Below are positions 1-9,172 of a DNA stretch of 64,000 nt, piece after piece. A program made the position numbers and the translations under genes. Below the pieces are notes generated by a model. The model saw nothing but the letters and a program-made list of their open reading frames with translations, was not told the DNA's origin and did not search any database. The DNA comes from Wenzhouxiangella limi (GTDB lineage Bacteria; Pseudomonadota; Gammaproteobacteria; Xanthomonadales; Wenzhouxiangellaceae): positions 235,521 through 299,520 of the forward strand of contig NZ_JAAGSC010000041.1 of assembly GCF_010499265.1 (NCBI RefSeq). Direction: 5' to 3'. Each line of letters opens with the position of its first letter. Position 1 is the first letter of the stretch.

Positions 1-1100
1 GCCAGGGTCGGGGCGTCGACGACCTTGACGAGACCGTCAGTTGACTCCAGGGCGCTGGCCGCCGCTGCCTGCTGTTGTAGATGCGGTCCGGCCAGGACCG
101 GGCGGGCCAATGCGGCAGGTTCGAGCAGGTTGTGTCCGCCCAGCTCAACCAGGCTGCCGCCGACGAATGCCACCTGCGAAGCCGCGTAGCAGACAATCAG
201 CACGCCCAATCGGTCGACCAGAACGACCTTGGTGGAGGCGTCGGGCGTCTGTCCATAGGCGCACCAGCTCAGCGCTTCCTGGTCCATCAAACGGGCGATC
301 TCTCCGGCACGGTCGGGATGACGGGGTGCAATGACCAGCAAGGCGTCGGGCCGCGAGTTCAAAAGCCGGCGGTGGGCGGCGATCAGGATCTCTTCTTCAC
401 CGGGTCGCGTGCTGCCCGCAGTCCAGACGGACCGCCCCGCCCATTCGGACTTCAGCGCCGCGGCCCGGGTCGTCAGGTCATCGGGCAGGGCGAGATCGAA
501 TTTCAGATTGCCGGTTTCGACAATCCGCTGCGGTGGCAGTCCGAGAAGGGTCAGGCGCTCGGCGTCGGTTTGCGTCTGGCAGGTGGCCAGGACAATCCCG
601 TTCAGCGCCTCGCCGAAGAGCTTCGGAAAGCGTCGGTACCGGCGCATGGCGGGTTCGCTCACGCGGGCGCTGATCATCAACATGGGGATGTCGAGCGCAC
701 GGCAGCGACCGAACAGCTCTGGCCAGATTTCGGTCTCGATGATCAGACCCATACGCGGTCTTGCCCGATTAAGCCATGCGCGCACTGAGAAGGGGTTGTC
801 CAGCGCCAGGTAGCGGTGCTCGACCCGCTCGCCAAACAGATCCCGACAGCGCTCGGCGCCGGTCACCGTCATGGTGCTGATCAGAAGCTTCTCGCCGCGC
901 TCGAGCAGGGCGTTGATCAGGCCCTGGGCGGCGTTGATCTCGCCCACGGATGCCGCGTGAATCCAGACTCGCCCGGGGCTGAGGCCCTCAAGCCATCCCA
1001 GGCGCTCGCGCCAGCGCCCCGGCCGGGTTTCGCCGCGCTGCAGGCGCACCAGGGCCAGCGGCGTCAGCAGAAGGGTCAGCAGGCGATACACGATGGGCAT
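1..1100 (-). CDS. waaA: 3-deoxy-D-manno-octulosonic acid (Kdo) transferase, 3' end cut by window edge
   Basis: I translated the minus strand from an ATG at 1100; the frame stays open to base 1 and gives 366 residues of a protein that is normally about 420 long. It starts MPIVYRLLTLLLTPLALV, a single N-terminal membrane anchor, followed by WIHAASVGEI, STMTVTGAE, IIETEIWPE and a C-terminal GGSLVELGGHNLLEPAA stretch, all hallmarks of WaaA/KdtA (GT30). The enzyme adds Kdo from CMP-Kdo to lipid IVA on the cytoplasmic face of the inner membrane. It diverges from the LpxL-like acyltransferase gene, with 51 bases between the two starts, so the two lipid A genes probably share a regulatory gap. Identification is firm; only the last 50 or so residues are missing. 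Confidence 0.93.
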   Translation of the reverse strand, partial: MPIVYRLLTLLLTPLALVRLQRGETRPGRWRERLGWLEGLSPGRVWIHAASVGEINAAQGLINALLERGEKLLISTMTVTGAERCRDLFGERVEHRYLALDNPFSVRAWLNRARPRMGLIIETEIWPELFGRCRALDIPMLMISARVSEPAMRRYRRFPKLFGEALNGIVLATCQTQTDAERLTLLGLPPQRIVETGNLKFDLALPDDLTTRAAALKSEWAGRSVWTAGSTRPGEEEILIAAHRRLLNSRPDALLVIAPRHPDRAGEIARLMDQEALSWCAYGQTPDASTKVVLVDRLGVLIVCYAASQVAFVGGSLVELGGHNLLEPAALARPVLAGPHLQQQAAAASALESTDGLVKVVDAPTL

Positions 1101-1151
1101 GGTCCGGCCAGTGTAGCCCCGGCCGCAGCGGCTGGCCGCATAATGTAAGCC

Positions 1152-2066
1152 ATGAAAGCCTTGGGCAACTTCCTGCTGCGTTTGACGCTGCTGCCGGTGC
1201 GCGCGCTGGGACGGCTGCCGCTGGGGCTGGCGCGTGGGTTGCTGCGGCCGCTGGCTCCGACGCTGCGCCTGCTGATGCGACGTCGCCGGGCGGTGGTGGA
1301 GCGCAACCTGGCGCTGTGCTTTCCCGAGCGAGGAGAGGGCGAGCGCGACGCGCTGTGCCGCGCCCATTTCCGCCATCTGGCCGACAGCCTGGCCGAAACC
1401 GCTGTTGTCTGGTGCCGGCCCGGTCGCTTCGATCAGCGCTTCGGCGAACTGGTCGGGCTCGAACACATGCGCGCAGCCCAGGCCAGCGGCCGCGGGGTGC
1501 TGATGCTGACCGGGCACGTGACCTGCATCGAGCTGGGCGCGAGGCTGGTCGGCGAAAGCGTCACCGCCCGGGCGATCTACCGGCCGTTGCGCCAGCCGGT
1601 GCTCGAGGCTTTTCAGAACCAGGGCCGCGCGCGCTACGCCGAGGCCATGATCGCGCGCGACGATGTGCGCTCCATGGTCCGGCATCTGCGCGCCGGCGGC
1701 GTGCTCTGGTATGCCCCGGACCAGGACTTCGGGCCGGAACGCAGCGCTTTTGCGCCGTTCTTCGGCGTCCCCACCGCCACCCCGACCGGCCTGGTGGACC
1801 TGGTCCGCCTGGGTCGGGCGCTGGTGGTGCCGATGTATCCGCTCAAGCTGCCCGACGGGCGCGTGCAGATCCACTTCGAGGCGGCGTGGGAAGACTATCC
1901 CTCCGGCGATACCGAGGCCGACCTGACCCGTTTCAACGCCTTCCTCGAGCGTTACGTGCGCCTCAATCCGCCCCAGTACTGGTGGCTGCACCGCCGTTTC
2001 AAGACCGCGCCGCCGGGAGAGCCCGACCGCTACGTGTCCCCGGCGCCCCCGAACCCCGAATCCTGA
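1152..2066 (+). CDS. LpxL/LpxM-like lipid A biosynthesis acyltransferase
   Basis: A 304-residue protein of the lysophospholipid acyltransferase superfamily, LpxL/HtrB branch. The N-terminus is hydrophobic and arginine-rich (membrane-associated), the family HX4(D/E) motif is present as HVTCIE (His122, Glu127), and YAPDQDFGPE followed by FFGVPTATPTG matches the second conserved block of Kdo2-lipid IVA acyltransferases. It would transfer a secondary acyl chain from acyl-ACP to lipid A at the inner membrane. Its divergent neighbour is waaA, which makes the Kdo-lipid IVA substrate, so function and context agree. Whether it is the lauroyl (LpxL) or myristoyl (LpxM) enzyme cannot be told from the sequence. 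The gene ends 18 bases before the convergent fusion gene. Confidence 0.88.
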   Translation: MKALGNFLLRLTLLPVRALGRLPLGLARGLLRPLAPTLRLLMRRRRAVVERNLALCFPERGEGERDALCRAHFRHLADSLAETAVVWCRPGRFDQRFGELVGLEHMRAAQASGRGVLMLTGHVTCIELGARLVGESVTARAIYRPLRQPVLEAFQNQGRARYAEAMIARDDVRSMVRHLRAGGVLWYAPDQDFGPERSAFAPFFGVPTATPTGLVDLVRLGRALVVPMYPLKLPDGRVQIHFEAAWEDYPSGDTEADLTRFNAFLERYVRLNPPQYWWLHRRFKTAPPGEPDRYVSPAPPNPES

Positions 2067-2084
2067 AACCCAAGCCCCGAATGC
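2048..2084. repeat. short C-rich imperfect repeat at a convergent gene junction
   Basis: CCCCGAA-type units recur three times across the end of the LpxL-like gene and the gap before the convergent fusion gene. They recall, in degenerate form, the C-rich heptamer arrays seen at two other convergent junctions in this window. No clear stem-loop was found, so this is only a low-complexity note. Confidence 0.3.
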
Positions 2085-4142
2085 CTATCGTTTCCGCCCC
2101 AGCCGCGCCAGGGCCCGATATTTTTCCAGCGTATAGGCCGCCGTCAGCCGACTCATAATCCAGCCGCCGCGCCCGTCCAGGAAAGCCGCCCGCAGCAGGT
2201 AGTTGTCGACCCAGTTCAGCGCGGCCCGAACCCACGCCAGCGCCGGCCAGCGGCAGCGCTTGCCGGCGGCGAAACGCTCGCGCGCCTGCAGCTGCGCGTA
2301 ACCCGACAGCTTGGCCCGGGCATGCTCGACGTTGCGATAGCTGTAGTGGTGCAGGGGTGCCTGCAAATGACCGATCCGACACTGGCGGTCGATAACGATC
2401 TTTTCATGCACGGCCGCCGACGTGAAGCGACCGCAGTCGCGCCGGAATAGTCGCAGCGGCGCGCGGGCCCAGTGGCCGTGATGCAGGGTGGTGCCGAATG
2501 CATGGGTCCGCCAGGGCAGGCTGTAGGCCTGGTGTGGAGGCGTTGTTCGTCCCAGAGTGAAGTCGATTTCGCGCCTGAGCTCGGGATCGACCACTTCGTC
2601 GGCGTCCAGGGACAGCACCCAGTCCCCGCCAGCCCGGTGCAGCGCGCGCTGTTTCTGCACGCCGAAGCCGGGCCAGTCGGTCTGCTCGACACGGGATGTG
2701 TATTGGCGGCAGATGGCCACCGTATCGTCCTGGCTGCCGCTGTCGAGCACGATAATCTCGTCGGCCCAGCCATGCACCGACTCCAGGCAGCGGCCGATGC
2801 GGTCGGCTTCGTTGCACACGATGACGATCACGCTGAGCGAGGCCTTGCGCGCGCCCGCGCCGGCCAACTCGCGGCGGCGCTCTGAAACCGCCAGGGCCAG
2901 CGTGGTGCTCAACAATAGCGTAAACCACACCACCCCGATGTTGCGCTCGAAGATCGACTCGCTCAGCGCCATGGTCGCCAGTACGGTGATCGCGGCCAGG
3001 CCGCACCAGGCGATATGCACCGTGGCCTGCAGACTGCCCTGCCGGATCTGCCAGAACCGTCTCAGCGGTGCCGTGAACAGCATCATCAGGGCCAGCAGGC
3101 CGGGCAGCCCGGCGTACAGCAGGGCCGAAAGAAACTGGTTGTGCGGATGACGGTAGGCCAGCAGTTCCGGGCGCACTTTGCCGCTCGTGGCCGCCTCGTT
3201 CAGGGCCAGCTGGAAAGCTTCAGGTCCAGGTCCCCACCAGAGTTGGTCCAGAATGCGTGCACTCGCGATCCGCCACATCTCGATCCGTTCGGCCACGCCG
3301 CCTTCCGGCTGCTGGCCGTTGATCGAAGCCATCAGTTCGCGGCCGATATCGATCATGCGCTGATCCATGTCCACCGACGGCAGCAGGGTGAGCGCAAGTG
3401 TGCCGGCCACGAACAGCAGCGGCAGACCGAATCGCCACGCCGCACCCACATGGTGGCGGTAGATGATCACGTAGACGACCAGCAGCGGCAGAGCCGCCAG
3501 CCAGGCGCCGCGCGAACCCGACAGCAGGCTTGCCGAAATACCACCGACCACGCCCGCGGCCGCCAGCGCCCGCTGCCAGCCCGGCGCTTCCGACGCGCCA
3601 ACCCGGGGCAGCAGCATGAAGGCCATGAGCAGGGAGATGCCGCCGAAATAGATCGGGTTTGTGGCGCCACCGGCGCGCGGCCCGAACTCGCTCACCTGGC
3701 CGGTCAGCAGGAACCACCAGCCGTACAGCCCCGCCGTCAGCGCGCCGGCGATCAGGCCGTTCCACCAGTACGCGGCGAGCCCGTCGACCCGGCGCAAGAA
3801 AAGAAACACCGGCACGATCAGCAGCAGGCGGCCGGCGCGGGTCAGGGCATCGGCACCGCTCGCCGGCAGCCCGTGGCCTAGCCAGGCCAGCAACAACAGG
3901 CCGACGAAGACCAGCGTTATCAGGATCAGCAGGCGATCGGTCGCCTGAATGTCGGCCACGCGCCATCCGCCTCGAAAGCTCAGCCAGGCGATGCCGATCA
4001 GCGCAAGCCCCAGCAATCCTGCGCCGGCGACCTTAGGCAGCAGCAGGCCGAACGCCAGGACCGAAAACAGGATCAGACCGGCTGCCTGCGCCAGCGCGCG
4101 GTCGGAACCGATCAGAGGCGGCTGAGACTGGGAGGACGTCAC
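2085..4142 (-). CDS. O-antigen ligase/polymerase-like membrane protein fused to a WaaE/KdtX-like family 2 glycosyltransferase
   Basis: A 685-residue two-domain protein. Residues 1 to about 425 are a chain of hydrophobic helices with a large periplasmic loop and the motif AYRHPHNQFLSALLYAG, typical of the Wzy/WaaL (O-antigen ligase) superfamily. After a short basic linker (ERRRELAGAGARK), residues from about 433 to the end are a GT2 glycosyltransferase: SVIVIVCNEADRIGRCLES, LDSGSQDDT, a DADE nucleotide-sugar/metal motif, and the RLFRRD...HEKI block of the WaaE/KdtX LPS-core family. These are normally separate genes. The frame runs through with no stop, so I call a true fusion, though a sequencing error joining two genes is possible. 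The gene lies 34 bases downstream of the CHCC zinc-finger gene and is probably co-transcribed with it and purC. It likely modifies LPS core or attaches polysaccharide to it. Confidence 0.85.
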   Translation of the reverse strand: MTSSQSQPPLIGSDRALAQAAGLILFSVLAFGLLLPKVAGAGLLGLALIGIAWLSFRGGWRVADIQATDRLLILITLVFVGLLLLAWLGHGLPASGADALTRAGRLLLIVPVFLFLRRVDGLAAYWWNGLIAGALTAGLYGWWFLLTGQVSEFGPRAGGATNPIYFGGISLLMAFMLLPRVGASEAPGWQRALAAAGVVGGISASLLSGSRGAWLAALPLLVVYVIIYRHHVGAAWRFGLPLLFVAGTLALTLLPSVDMDQRMIDIGRELMASINGQQPEGGVAERIEMWRIASARILDQLWWGPGPEAFQLALNEAATSGKVRPELLAYRHPHNQFLSALLYAGLPGLLALMMLFTAPLRRFWQIRQGSLQATVHIAWCGLAAITVLATMALSESIFERNIGVVWFTLLLSTTLALAVSERRRELAGAGARKASLSVIVIVCNEADRIGRCLESVHGWADEIIVLDSGSQDDTVAICRQYTSRVEQTDWPGFGVQKQRALHRAGGDWVLSLDADEVVDPELRREIDFTLGRTTPPHQAYSLPWRTHAFGTTLHHGHWARAPLRLFRRDCGRFTSAAVHEKIVIDRQCRIGHLQAPLHHYSYRNVEHARAKLSGYAQLQARERFAAGKRCRWPALAWVRAALNWVDNYLLRAAFLDGRGGWIMSRLTAAYTLEKYRALARLGRKR

Positions 4143-4176
4143 CGGGTCAGGAGGGCTTGATCTGCCGGGGCGGTGA

Positions 4177-4389
4177 CTAATCCTGTTCCAGAATAAACTC
4201 GGCGCCGCAGTACGGGCAGCGTGCCCGACCGGTCTTTTCGATCGGCAGGTAGACGCGCGGGTGGGAGTTCCACAAGGCCATCTCCGGGGTCGGGCAGCTC
4301 AGCGGCAGATCGCTGCGCTGGACGCGGTACTGGCGCTCGGTGTTGGCCGGACGTCGATCGGCGGACGAAGAAGCAGAAGATGTATTCAT
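4177..4389 (-). CDS. CHCC-type zinc-finger protein (NDUFS6-like domain)
   Basis: A 70-residue protein whose second half reads LSCPTPEMALWNSHPRVYLP then CPYCGAEFIL. That is the zf-CHCC pattern: one Cys, a His about eleven residues on, then a CxxC pair. The same domain forms the C-terminus of the mitochondrial complex I subunit NDUFS6; bacterial stand-alone versions have no settled function. The first 25 residues are polar and probably disordered. It sits between purC (61 bases upstream) and the LPS fusion gene (34 bases downstream) on the same strand. The family call is firm; the function is unknown. Confidence 0.8.
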   Translation of the reverse strand: MNTSSASSSADRRPANTERQYRVQRSDLPLSCPTPEMALWNSHPRVYLPIEKTGRARCPYCGAEFILEQD

Positions 4390-4450
4390 GATCAGATGGG
4401 TCTGGGCAACGCGGCTTAATGCATAGTGTAGCGCCGCAAGCCGATGCGCT

Positions 4451-5335
4451 TTAGGCGCGCTCGGCTCCGGTCAGCCTGCGCACCGCCTCGCGGTAGCGCT
4501 GCTGGGTCTGCTCGATGATCTCCGCGGGCAGGCGCGGGCCTGGCGCGGTCTTGTCCCAGTCCAGCGTTTCCAGGTAGTTGCGCACGAACTGCTTGTCGAA
4601 GCTCGGCGGGCTGATGCCCAGCCGCCACTCATCGACCGGCCAGAAGCGCGAGCTGTCGGGGGTCAGAACCTCGTCGATCAGGAACAGGTGGCCGTCGTCG
4701 TCGGTGCCAAACTCGAATTTGGTATCGGCGATGATGATGCCGCGATTGCGCGCCCAGGCCGCCGCCCGGCGGTAGATGGACAGCGAAATGTCGCGCACCC
4801 GCAGCGCAATTTCGGCGCCGATGAGCTTCTGCATGGCGGCAAAGTCGATGCTTTCGTCGTGCTCGCCCTGGGCCGCCTTGGTCGATGGAGTGAAGATGGG
4901 TTCCGGCAGACTGTCGGCCTGCTGCAGCCCGGGAGGTAATTTGATGCCCGAGATGTGGCCGCAAGACTGATAGTCCGTCCAGCCCGAGCCTGCCAGGTAG
5001 CCGCGCACGATCGCTTCCACCGGCAGCGGCTTCAATCGCCGCACCAGCATGCTGCGAGGCGCGAGTGCTTGGGCCAGGTTGGGCGAGCCCAGGACTTCGG
5101 CCAAATCATCGGCAACCAGGTGATTGCGGACAAGGTCATCGAAGCGTTCGAACCAGAAGTTGGAAATCCCGGTCAGAATTTCCCCTTTTCCCGGAATCGG
5201 ATCGGGCAGCACGACATCGAAGGCAGACAGCCGGTCCGAGGCGACGATCAGCAACCGCTCGTTGTCCACAGCGTAGATGTCGCGCACCTTGCCTTGGTGC
5301 AGGAGTTCCAACGGCGGGGTAGGGTAGTCGGTCAC
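4451..5335 (-). CDS. purC: phosphoribosylaminoimidazole-succinocarboxamide synthase
   Basis: A 294-residue SAICAR synthetase, which joins CAIR and aspartate with ATP in purine biosynthesis. The diagnostic segments are [10 protein letters not shown] near the N-terminus (ATP binding), [29 protein letters not shown] and IADTKFEFG, in family order and at the usual length for the plant/fungal-like and Xanthomonas-type PurC. It is the first gene of a likely minus-strand group with the CHCC protein and the LPS fusion gene. Its start is 49 bases from the divergent rpe start; a TATAAT on the minus strand at 5370-5365 is well placed as its -10 box. Confidence 0.95.
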   Translation of the reverse strand: MTDYPTPPLELLHQGKVRDIYAVDNERLLIVASDRLSAFDVVLPDPIPGKGEILTGISNFWFERFDDLVRNHLVADDLAEVLGSPNLAQALAPRSMLVRRLKPLPVEAIVRGYLAGSGWTDYQSCGHISGIKLPPGLQQADSLPEPIFTPSTKAAQGEHDESIDFAAMQKLIGAEIALRVRDISLSIYRRAAAWARNRGIIIADTKFEFGTDDDGHLFLIDEVLTPDSSRFWPVDEWRLGISPPSFDKQFVRNYLETLDWDKTAPGPRLPAEIIEQTQQRYREAVRRLTGAERA

Positions 5336-5364
5336 GGCTGGCGTACAATTCCAATCCAGCCTGC

Positions 5365-5370
5365 ATTATA
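5365..5370 (-). promoter_or_regulatory. putative -10 box for purC
   Basis: Read on the minus strand this is a perfect TATAAT, 29 bases before the purC ATG. I see no convincing -35 hexamer at the standard distance, so it could depend on an activator or be chance. Confidence 0.35.
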
Positions 5371-5384
5371 GATACCGTTTGCCC

Positions 5385-6044
5385 ATGAAACAGCCGCTGG
5401 TCATTGCGCCTTCGATTCTGTCCGCCGACTTCGCACGTCTGGGTGAGGACACCCGGGGCGCCCTGGAGGCCGGGGCCGACTGGGTCCACTTCGACGTCAT
5501 GGACAACCACTACGTGCCCAACCTGACCATCGGCCCGCTGGTCTGCCAGGCGCTGCGCGATTTCGGCATCACCGCGCCGATCGATGTGCATCTGATGATC
5601 GAGCCGGTCGATCGCATCATCCCGGACTTTGCCGAGGCCGGCGCCAGCGTGATCAGCATCCATCCCGAGTCGACCCGCCATCTGGACCGGTCCCTGAGCC
5701 TGATCCGCGAATGCGGCTGCAAGGCCGGCATCGTGCTCAACCCGGCCACGCCGCTGGACGTGCTCGACTGGGTCAGCGACAAGATCGACCTGGTCTTGCT
5801 GATGTCGGTCAATCCCGGCTTCGGCGGTCAGAAGTTCATCCCCTCGGCGCTGACCAAGCTCAAGCAGGCCCGGCGCATCATCGACGACTCCGAGCTTGAA
5901 ATCCGGCTGGAGATCGATGGCGGGGTCAAGCCCGACAACGCCGCCGACATCATCGCCGCCGGTGCCGATACCCTGGTCGCCGGCTCGGCGATCTTCGGTT
6001 CCAACGACTATGCCGGCGTGATCCGGGCGCTGCGCGGCCACTGA
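5385..6044 (+). CDS. rpe: ribulose-phosphate 3-epimerase
   Basis: Interconverts ribulose-5-phosphate and xylulose-5-phosphate in the pentose phosphate pathway, a cytosolic TIM barrel. The signature segments are [32 protein letters not shown] (metal-binding His and Asp), [20 protein letters not shown] and [11 protein letters not shown]. The frame can be extended to a TTG at 5379, but the ATG at 5385 ([10 protein letters not shown]) is the natural start and gives 219 residues, the normal length. It precedes trpE by 46 bases on the same strand, an arrangement also known from other gammaproteobacteria in which rpe is linked to trp genes, so co-transcription is likely. Confidence 0.95.
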   Translation: MKQPLVIAPSILSADFARLGEDTRGALEAGADWVHFDVMDNHYVPNLTIGPLVCQALRDFGITAPIDVHLMIEPVDRIIPDFAEAGASVISIHPESTRHLDRSLSLIRECGCKAGIVLNPATPLDVLDWVSDKIDLVLLMSVNPGFGGQKFIPSALTKLKQARRIIDDSELEIRLEIDGGVKPDNAADIIAAGADTLVAGSAIFGSNDYAGVIRALRGH

Positions 6045-6090
6045 GCCGAGCGCGTCTTGCCCCGTTTTTATTGCTGATGAAGATCTGATC

Positions 6091-7569
6091 GTGGACGCCC
6101 AGCGCTTCGAAGACTTCGCCCGTCAGGGCTATAACCGGATTCCGGTCTGGCGCAGCATCGCCGCCGACCTGGACACGCCGCTGTCGGTCTATCTCAAGCT
6201 GGTCGATGGCCCCAACGCGTTCTTGCTCGAGTCGGTCCAGGGCGGTGAGAACTGGGGCCGCTACTCGATCATCGGCCTGCCGTGCCGGCGCGCCTGGCGG
6301 GCCAGCGGCCGTTGCTTCGAGCAGCTGGACTACGGCCGGGTCGTGGAATGTCGCGAGAACGTGGATCCGCTAGTCCAGATTGCGTCGGTGGTCGATGAAG
6401 TCCGCTCACCGAATGTCGACGAGCTGCCCGGTTTCAGCGGCGGTCTGGTCGGCTATTTCGGCTACGAGACCGTGGCCCTGGTCGAGCCGAAGCTGGATTT
6501 TTCTGCCAAGGCCGACGAGCTGGGCGTGCCCGAGATCCTGCTGCTCGAGGCCGAAGAGCTGGCGGTGTTCGACAATCTTTCGCAACGCCTGAGCCTGGTG
6601 GTCAACGCCGACCCGGGTCAGCCGGATGCCTGGGCGCGCGCCCAGCGCCGGCTCGATCAGCTGGTTCATCGACTGCGCTGCGGTTCGCCGGGCTATGCGT
6701 CGCCGGTGGCCATTCCGGTGCCCGCCGAGCAGGACTATCGCTTCGGTTTCAGCGAGGCCGACTTCAAGGCCGCGGTGGCCAAAGTCAAGGACTACATCCT
6801 CGCCGGCGATGCCATGCAGGTGGTGCTCTCTCAGCGCATGAGCGTGGCCCTGGCGGCGCGCCCGATCGACGTCTACCGCGCCCTGCGCAGCCTCAACCCC
6901 TCGCCGTACATGTATTTTCTGGATTTCGGCGAGTTCCAGGTCGTCGGCGCCTCGCCCGAGGTGCTGGTCCGCGTCCAGGGCGGCGAGGCCACGGTGCGGC
7001 CGATCGCCGGCACCCGACCGCGCGGGCGAACGCCGGAAGAAGACCGCGCCCTGGAAGCCGAGCTGCGCGCCGATCCCAAGGAACTGGCCGAGCACCTGAT
7101 GCTGATCGACTTGGGAAGAAACGACGTCGGCCGCATCGCCGAGACCGGCAGCGTGGTCGTGACCGATCAGATGATCGTCGAGCGCTACTCGCACGTCATG
7201 CACCTGGTCTCGGAAGTCCACGGGCGGATTCGGGACGCAATGAGCCCGATCGACGTGCTCAAGGCGACGTTTCCGGCCGGCACCCTGTCGGGCGCGCCCA
7301 AGGTGCGGGCGATGGAAATCATCAACGAACTCGAGCCGGTCCGGCGCGGCATCTACGCCGGCGCGGTCGGATACCTGGACTGGCACGGCGAGGCCGATCT
7401 GGCCATCGCCATCCGCACCGCGCTGGTCCATCGCGACACCCTGCACGTCCAGGCCGGGGCCGGCATCGTCGCCGACTCCGACCCCGACCGCGAGTGGGAG
7501 GAAACCCTCAACAAGGGCCGGGCGCTGATCCGCGCCGTCGCCCAGGCCAGCGGAGGACTGCACCGATGA
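6091..7569 (+). CDS. trpE: anthranilate synthase component I
   Basis: A 492-residue chorismate-using enzyme that makes anthranilate with TrpG, the first step of tryptophan synthesis. The N-terminal regulatory half contains the feedback-site type segment [15 protein letters not shown]. The C-terminal chorismate-binding half has [55 protein letters not shown] and the final [12 protein letters not shown]. It starts with GTG at 6091; no better ATG lies in frame nearby. Its stop overlaps the trpG start (ATGA), implying translational coupling and equal subunit supply. The 46-base gap upstream is too short for a classical Trp attenuator. Confidence 0.96.
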   Translation: MDAQRFEDFARQGYNRIPVWRSIAADLDTPLSVYLKLVDGPNAFLLESVQGGENWGRYSIIGLPCRRAWRASGRCFEQLDYGRVVECRENVDPLVQIASVVDEVRSPNVDELPGFSGGLVGYFGYETVALVEPKLDFSAKADELGVPEILLLEAEELAVFDNLSQRLSLVVNADPGQPDAWARAQRRLDQLVHRLRCGSPGYASPVAIPVPAEQDYRFGFSEADFKAAVAKVKDYILAGDAMQVVLSQRMSVALAARPIDVYRALRSLNPSPYMYFLDFGEFQVVGASPEVLVRVQGGEATVRPIAGTRPRGRTPEEDRALEAELRADPKELAEHLMLIDLGRNDVGRIAETGSVVVTDQMIVERYSHVMHLVSEVHGRIRDAMSPIDVLKATFPAGTLSGAPKVRAMEIINELEPVRRGIYAGAVGYLDWHGEADLAIAIRTALVHRDTLHVQAGAGIVADSDPDREWEETLNKGRALIRAVAQASGGLHR

Positions 7570-8156
7570 AGGTGCTGATGATCGACAACTACGACTCGTT
7601 TACCTACAACCTGGTCCAGTACCTGGGCGAGCTGGGCGCCGAGGTCGAGACCCGCCGCAACGATGCCCTGAGCATCGCGGATATCCGGGCGCTCGATCCC
7701 GACGGCATTGTGCTCTCGCCGGGCCCGTGCACGCCCGACGAGGCCGGTATCTGCCTGGACGTGGTGGCCGAGCTGGCCGGCGAGATCCCGCTGCTGGGCG
7801 TGTGCCTGGGTCACCAGGCCATCGGCCAGGCTTTTGGCGGCAAGGTCGTGCGCGCGCGCCAGGTCATGCACGGCAAGACCTCGCCCATGCACCACGCCGA
7901 CCAGGGCGTGTTCGCCGGGCTCGACAATCCCTTGGAGGCAACCCGCTACCATTCGCTGATCGTCGAGCGCGAGTCGCTGCCCGACTGCCTGGAAGAGACC
8001 GCCTGGACGGCGTTCAAGGACGGCACCCGCGACGAAATCATGGGTTTCCGGCATCATGAACTGGCCGTCGAGGGGGTGCAGTTTCACCCCGAATCCATCC
8101 TGACCCGGCAGGGACATGCCCTGCTGGCCAACTTCCTGAAAGGCATTCGCACATGA
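7566..8156 (+). CDS. trpG: anthranilate synthase component II (glutamine amidotransferase)
   Basis: A 196-residue class I glutamine amidotransferase that supplies ammonia to TrpE. Seen in order: [28 protein letters not shown] (oxyanion region), the nucleophile in [15 protein letters not shown], and the catalytic His-Glu pair in [11 protein letters not shown]. The frame is open farther upstream, but the ATG at 7566, overlapping the trpE stop, starts exactly at the conserved N-terminus. The same family includes PabA, and one protein may serve both TrpE and PabB. The position between trpE and trpD makes TrpG the main role. Confidence 0.95.
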   Translation: MKVLMIDNYDSFTYNLVQYLGELGAEVETRRNDALSIADIRALDPDGIVLSPGPCTPDEAGICLDVVAELAGEIPLLGVCLGHQAIGQAFGGKVVRARQVMHGKTSPMHHADQGVFAGLDNPLEATRYHSLIVERESLPDCLEETAWTAFKDGTRDEIMGFRHHELAVEGVQFHPESILTRQGHALLANFLKGIRT

Positions 8157-9172
8157 GTGAAATCCGCAAAGCGCTGGCTGAGCTGGCCGAAGGCCGCGAC
8201 CTGACTTCAGGGCTGATGCATGCGGCGATGAACGAGATCATGGGCGGTCAGGCCGATCCGGCTCAGGTCGGCGGTTTTTTGATGGCACTCAGGGTCAAGG
8301 GCGAAACGCCGGCCGAAATCGCCGCGGCTGCGGAGGTCATGCGCAGCTTCGCCACCCGGGTCGAGATCGACCGCGAGGGTCTGACCGATATCGTTGGCAC
8401 CGGTGGCGACGGGTCCAGCCTGTTCAATGTCTCAACTGCCTCGGCGTTTGTCGCGGCGGCTGCCGGTGTGCGCGTGGCCAAGCATGGCAACCGCTCGGTC
8501 TCGAGCAAGTCCGGGGCGGCCGACCTGCTCGAGGCGGCCGGCTGCCGATTGGATCTGGACTGCGATCAGGTCGCTCAGCTGATCGAGGAACTGAACGTCG
8601 GTTTTCTGTTTGCTCCGCAGCACCATGCGGCGATGAAACACGCCATCGGGCCGCGCAAGTCGCTGGGTCTGCGCACGCTGTTCAACCTGCTCGGGCCGCT
8701 GACCAACCCCGCTTCTGCGCCCAACCAGGTGCTGGGGGTATTCTCGGCAGAATTGCTTGCGCCCATGGCCGAAGTCATGCGGGCCTTGGGCGCCAACCAT
8801 GTGATGGTGGTCCATAGCCAGGACGGACTGGACGAGATCTCGCCGGTGGCCACCACCCGCGTGGCCGAGTTGCGCGACGGCGCAATCGGTGAATATCCGA
8901 TCTCGCCCGAGGGTTTCGGCATCCAGCTGGACTCGCTGGAAGGGCTGGTGGTCTCCGGTGCCGCCGACAGCCTGGCCCTGATCGAATCAGCGCTGGCTGG
9001 CGAGCCTGGGCCGGCCGCGGACACCATCGCGCTTAACGCCGGCGCGGCGATTTACGTGTCCGGACAAGCCGAATCGCTCAAAGCGGGGGTCGAATCAGCC
9101 CGCGAGGTACTCGAAAAGGGTGCCGGCCTGGTTCGATTGCGTGAATACGCCGAGCGGACCCAGGCGTTGTGA
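8153..9172 (+). CDS. trpD: anthranilate phosphoribosyltransferase
   Basis: A 339-residue TrpD that transfers the phosphoribosyl group of PRPP to anthranilate. The all-helical N-terminal domain has [13 protein letters not shown]; the glycine-rich PRPP loop is [17 protein letters not shown]; the anthranilate site includes [20 protein letters not shown]; and [21 protein letters not shown] follows. It starts with an ATG overlapping the trpG stop (ATGA) and ends overlapping the GTG of trpC, so all four genes are translationally coupled. Confidence 0.96.
   Translation: MSEIRKALAELAEGRDLTSGLMHAAMNEIMGGQADPAQVGGFLMALRVKGETPAEIAAAAEVMRSFATRVEIDREGLTDIVGTGGDGSSLFNVSTASAFVAAAAGVRVAKHGNRSVSSKSGAADLLEAAGCRLDLDCDQVAQLIEELNVGFLFAPQHHAAMKHAIGPRKSLGLRTLFNLLGPLTNPASAPNQVLGVFSAELLAPMAEVMRALGANHVMVVHSQDGLDEISPVATTRVAELRDGAIGEYPISPEGFGIQLDSLEGLVVSGAADSLALIESALAGEPGPAADTIALNAGAAIYVSGQAESLKAGVESAREVLEKGAGLVRLREYAERTQAL

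Noticed and set aside
6077-6088. Three-codon open frame just upstream of trpE as an attenuator leader peptide
   Set aside because: It contains no Trp codons, and the 46-base gap cannot hold the alternative hairpins and T-run of an attenuator.
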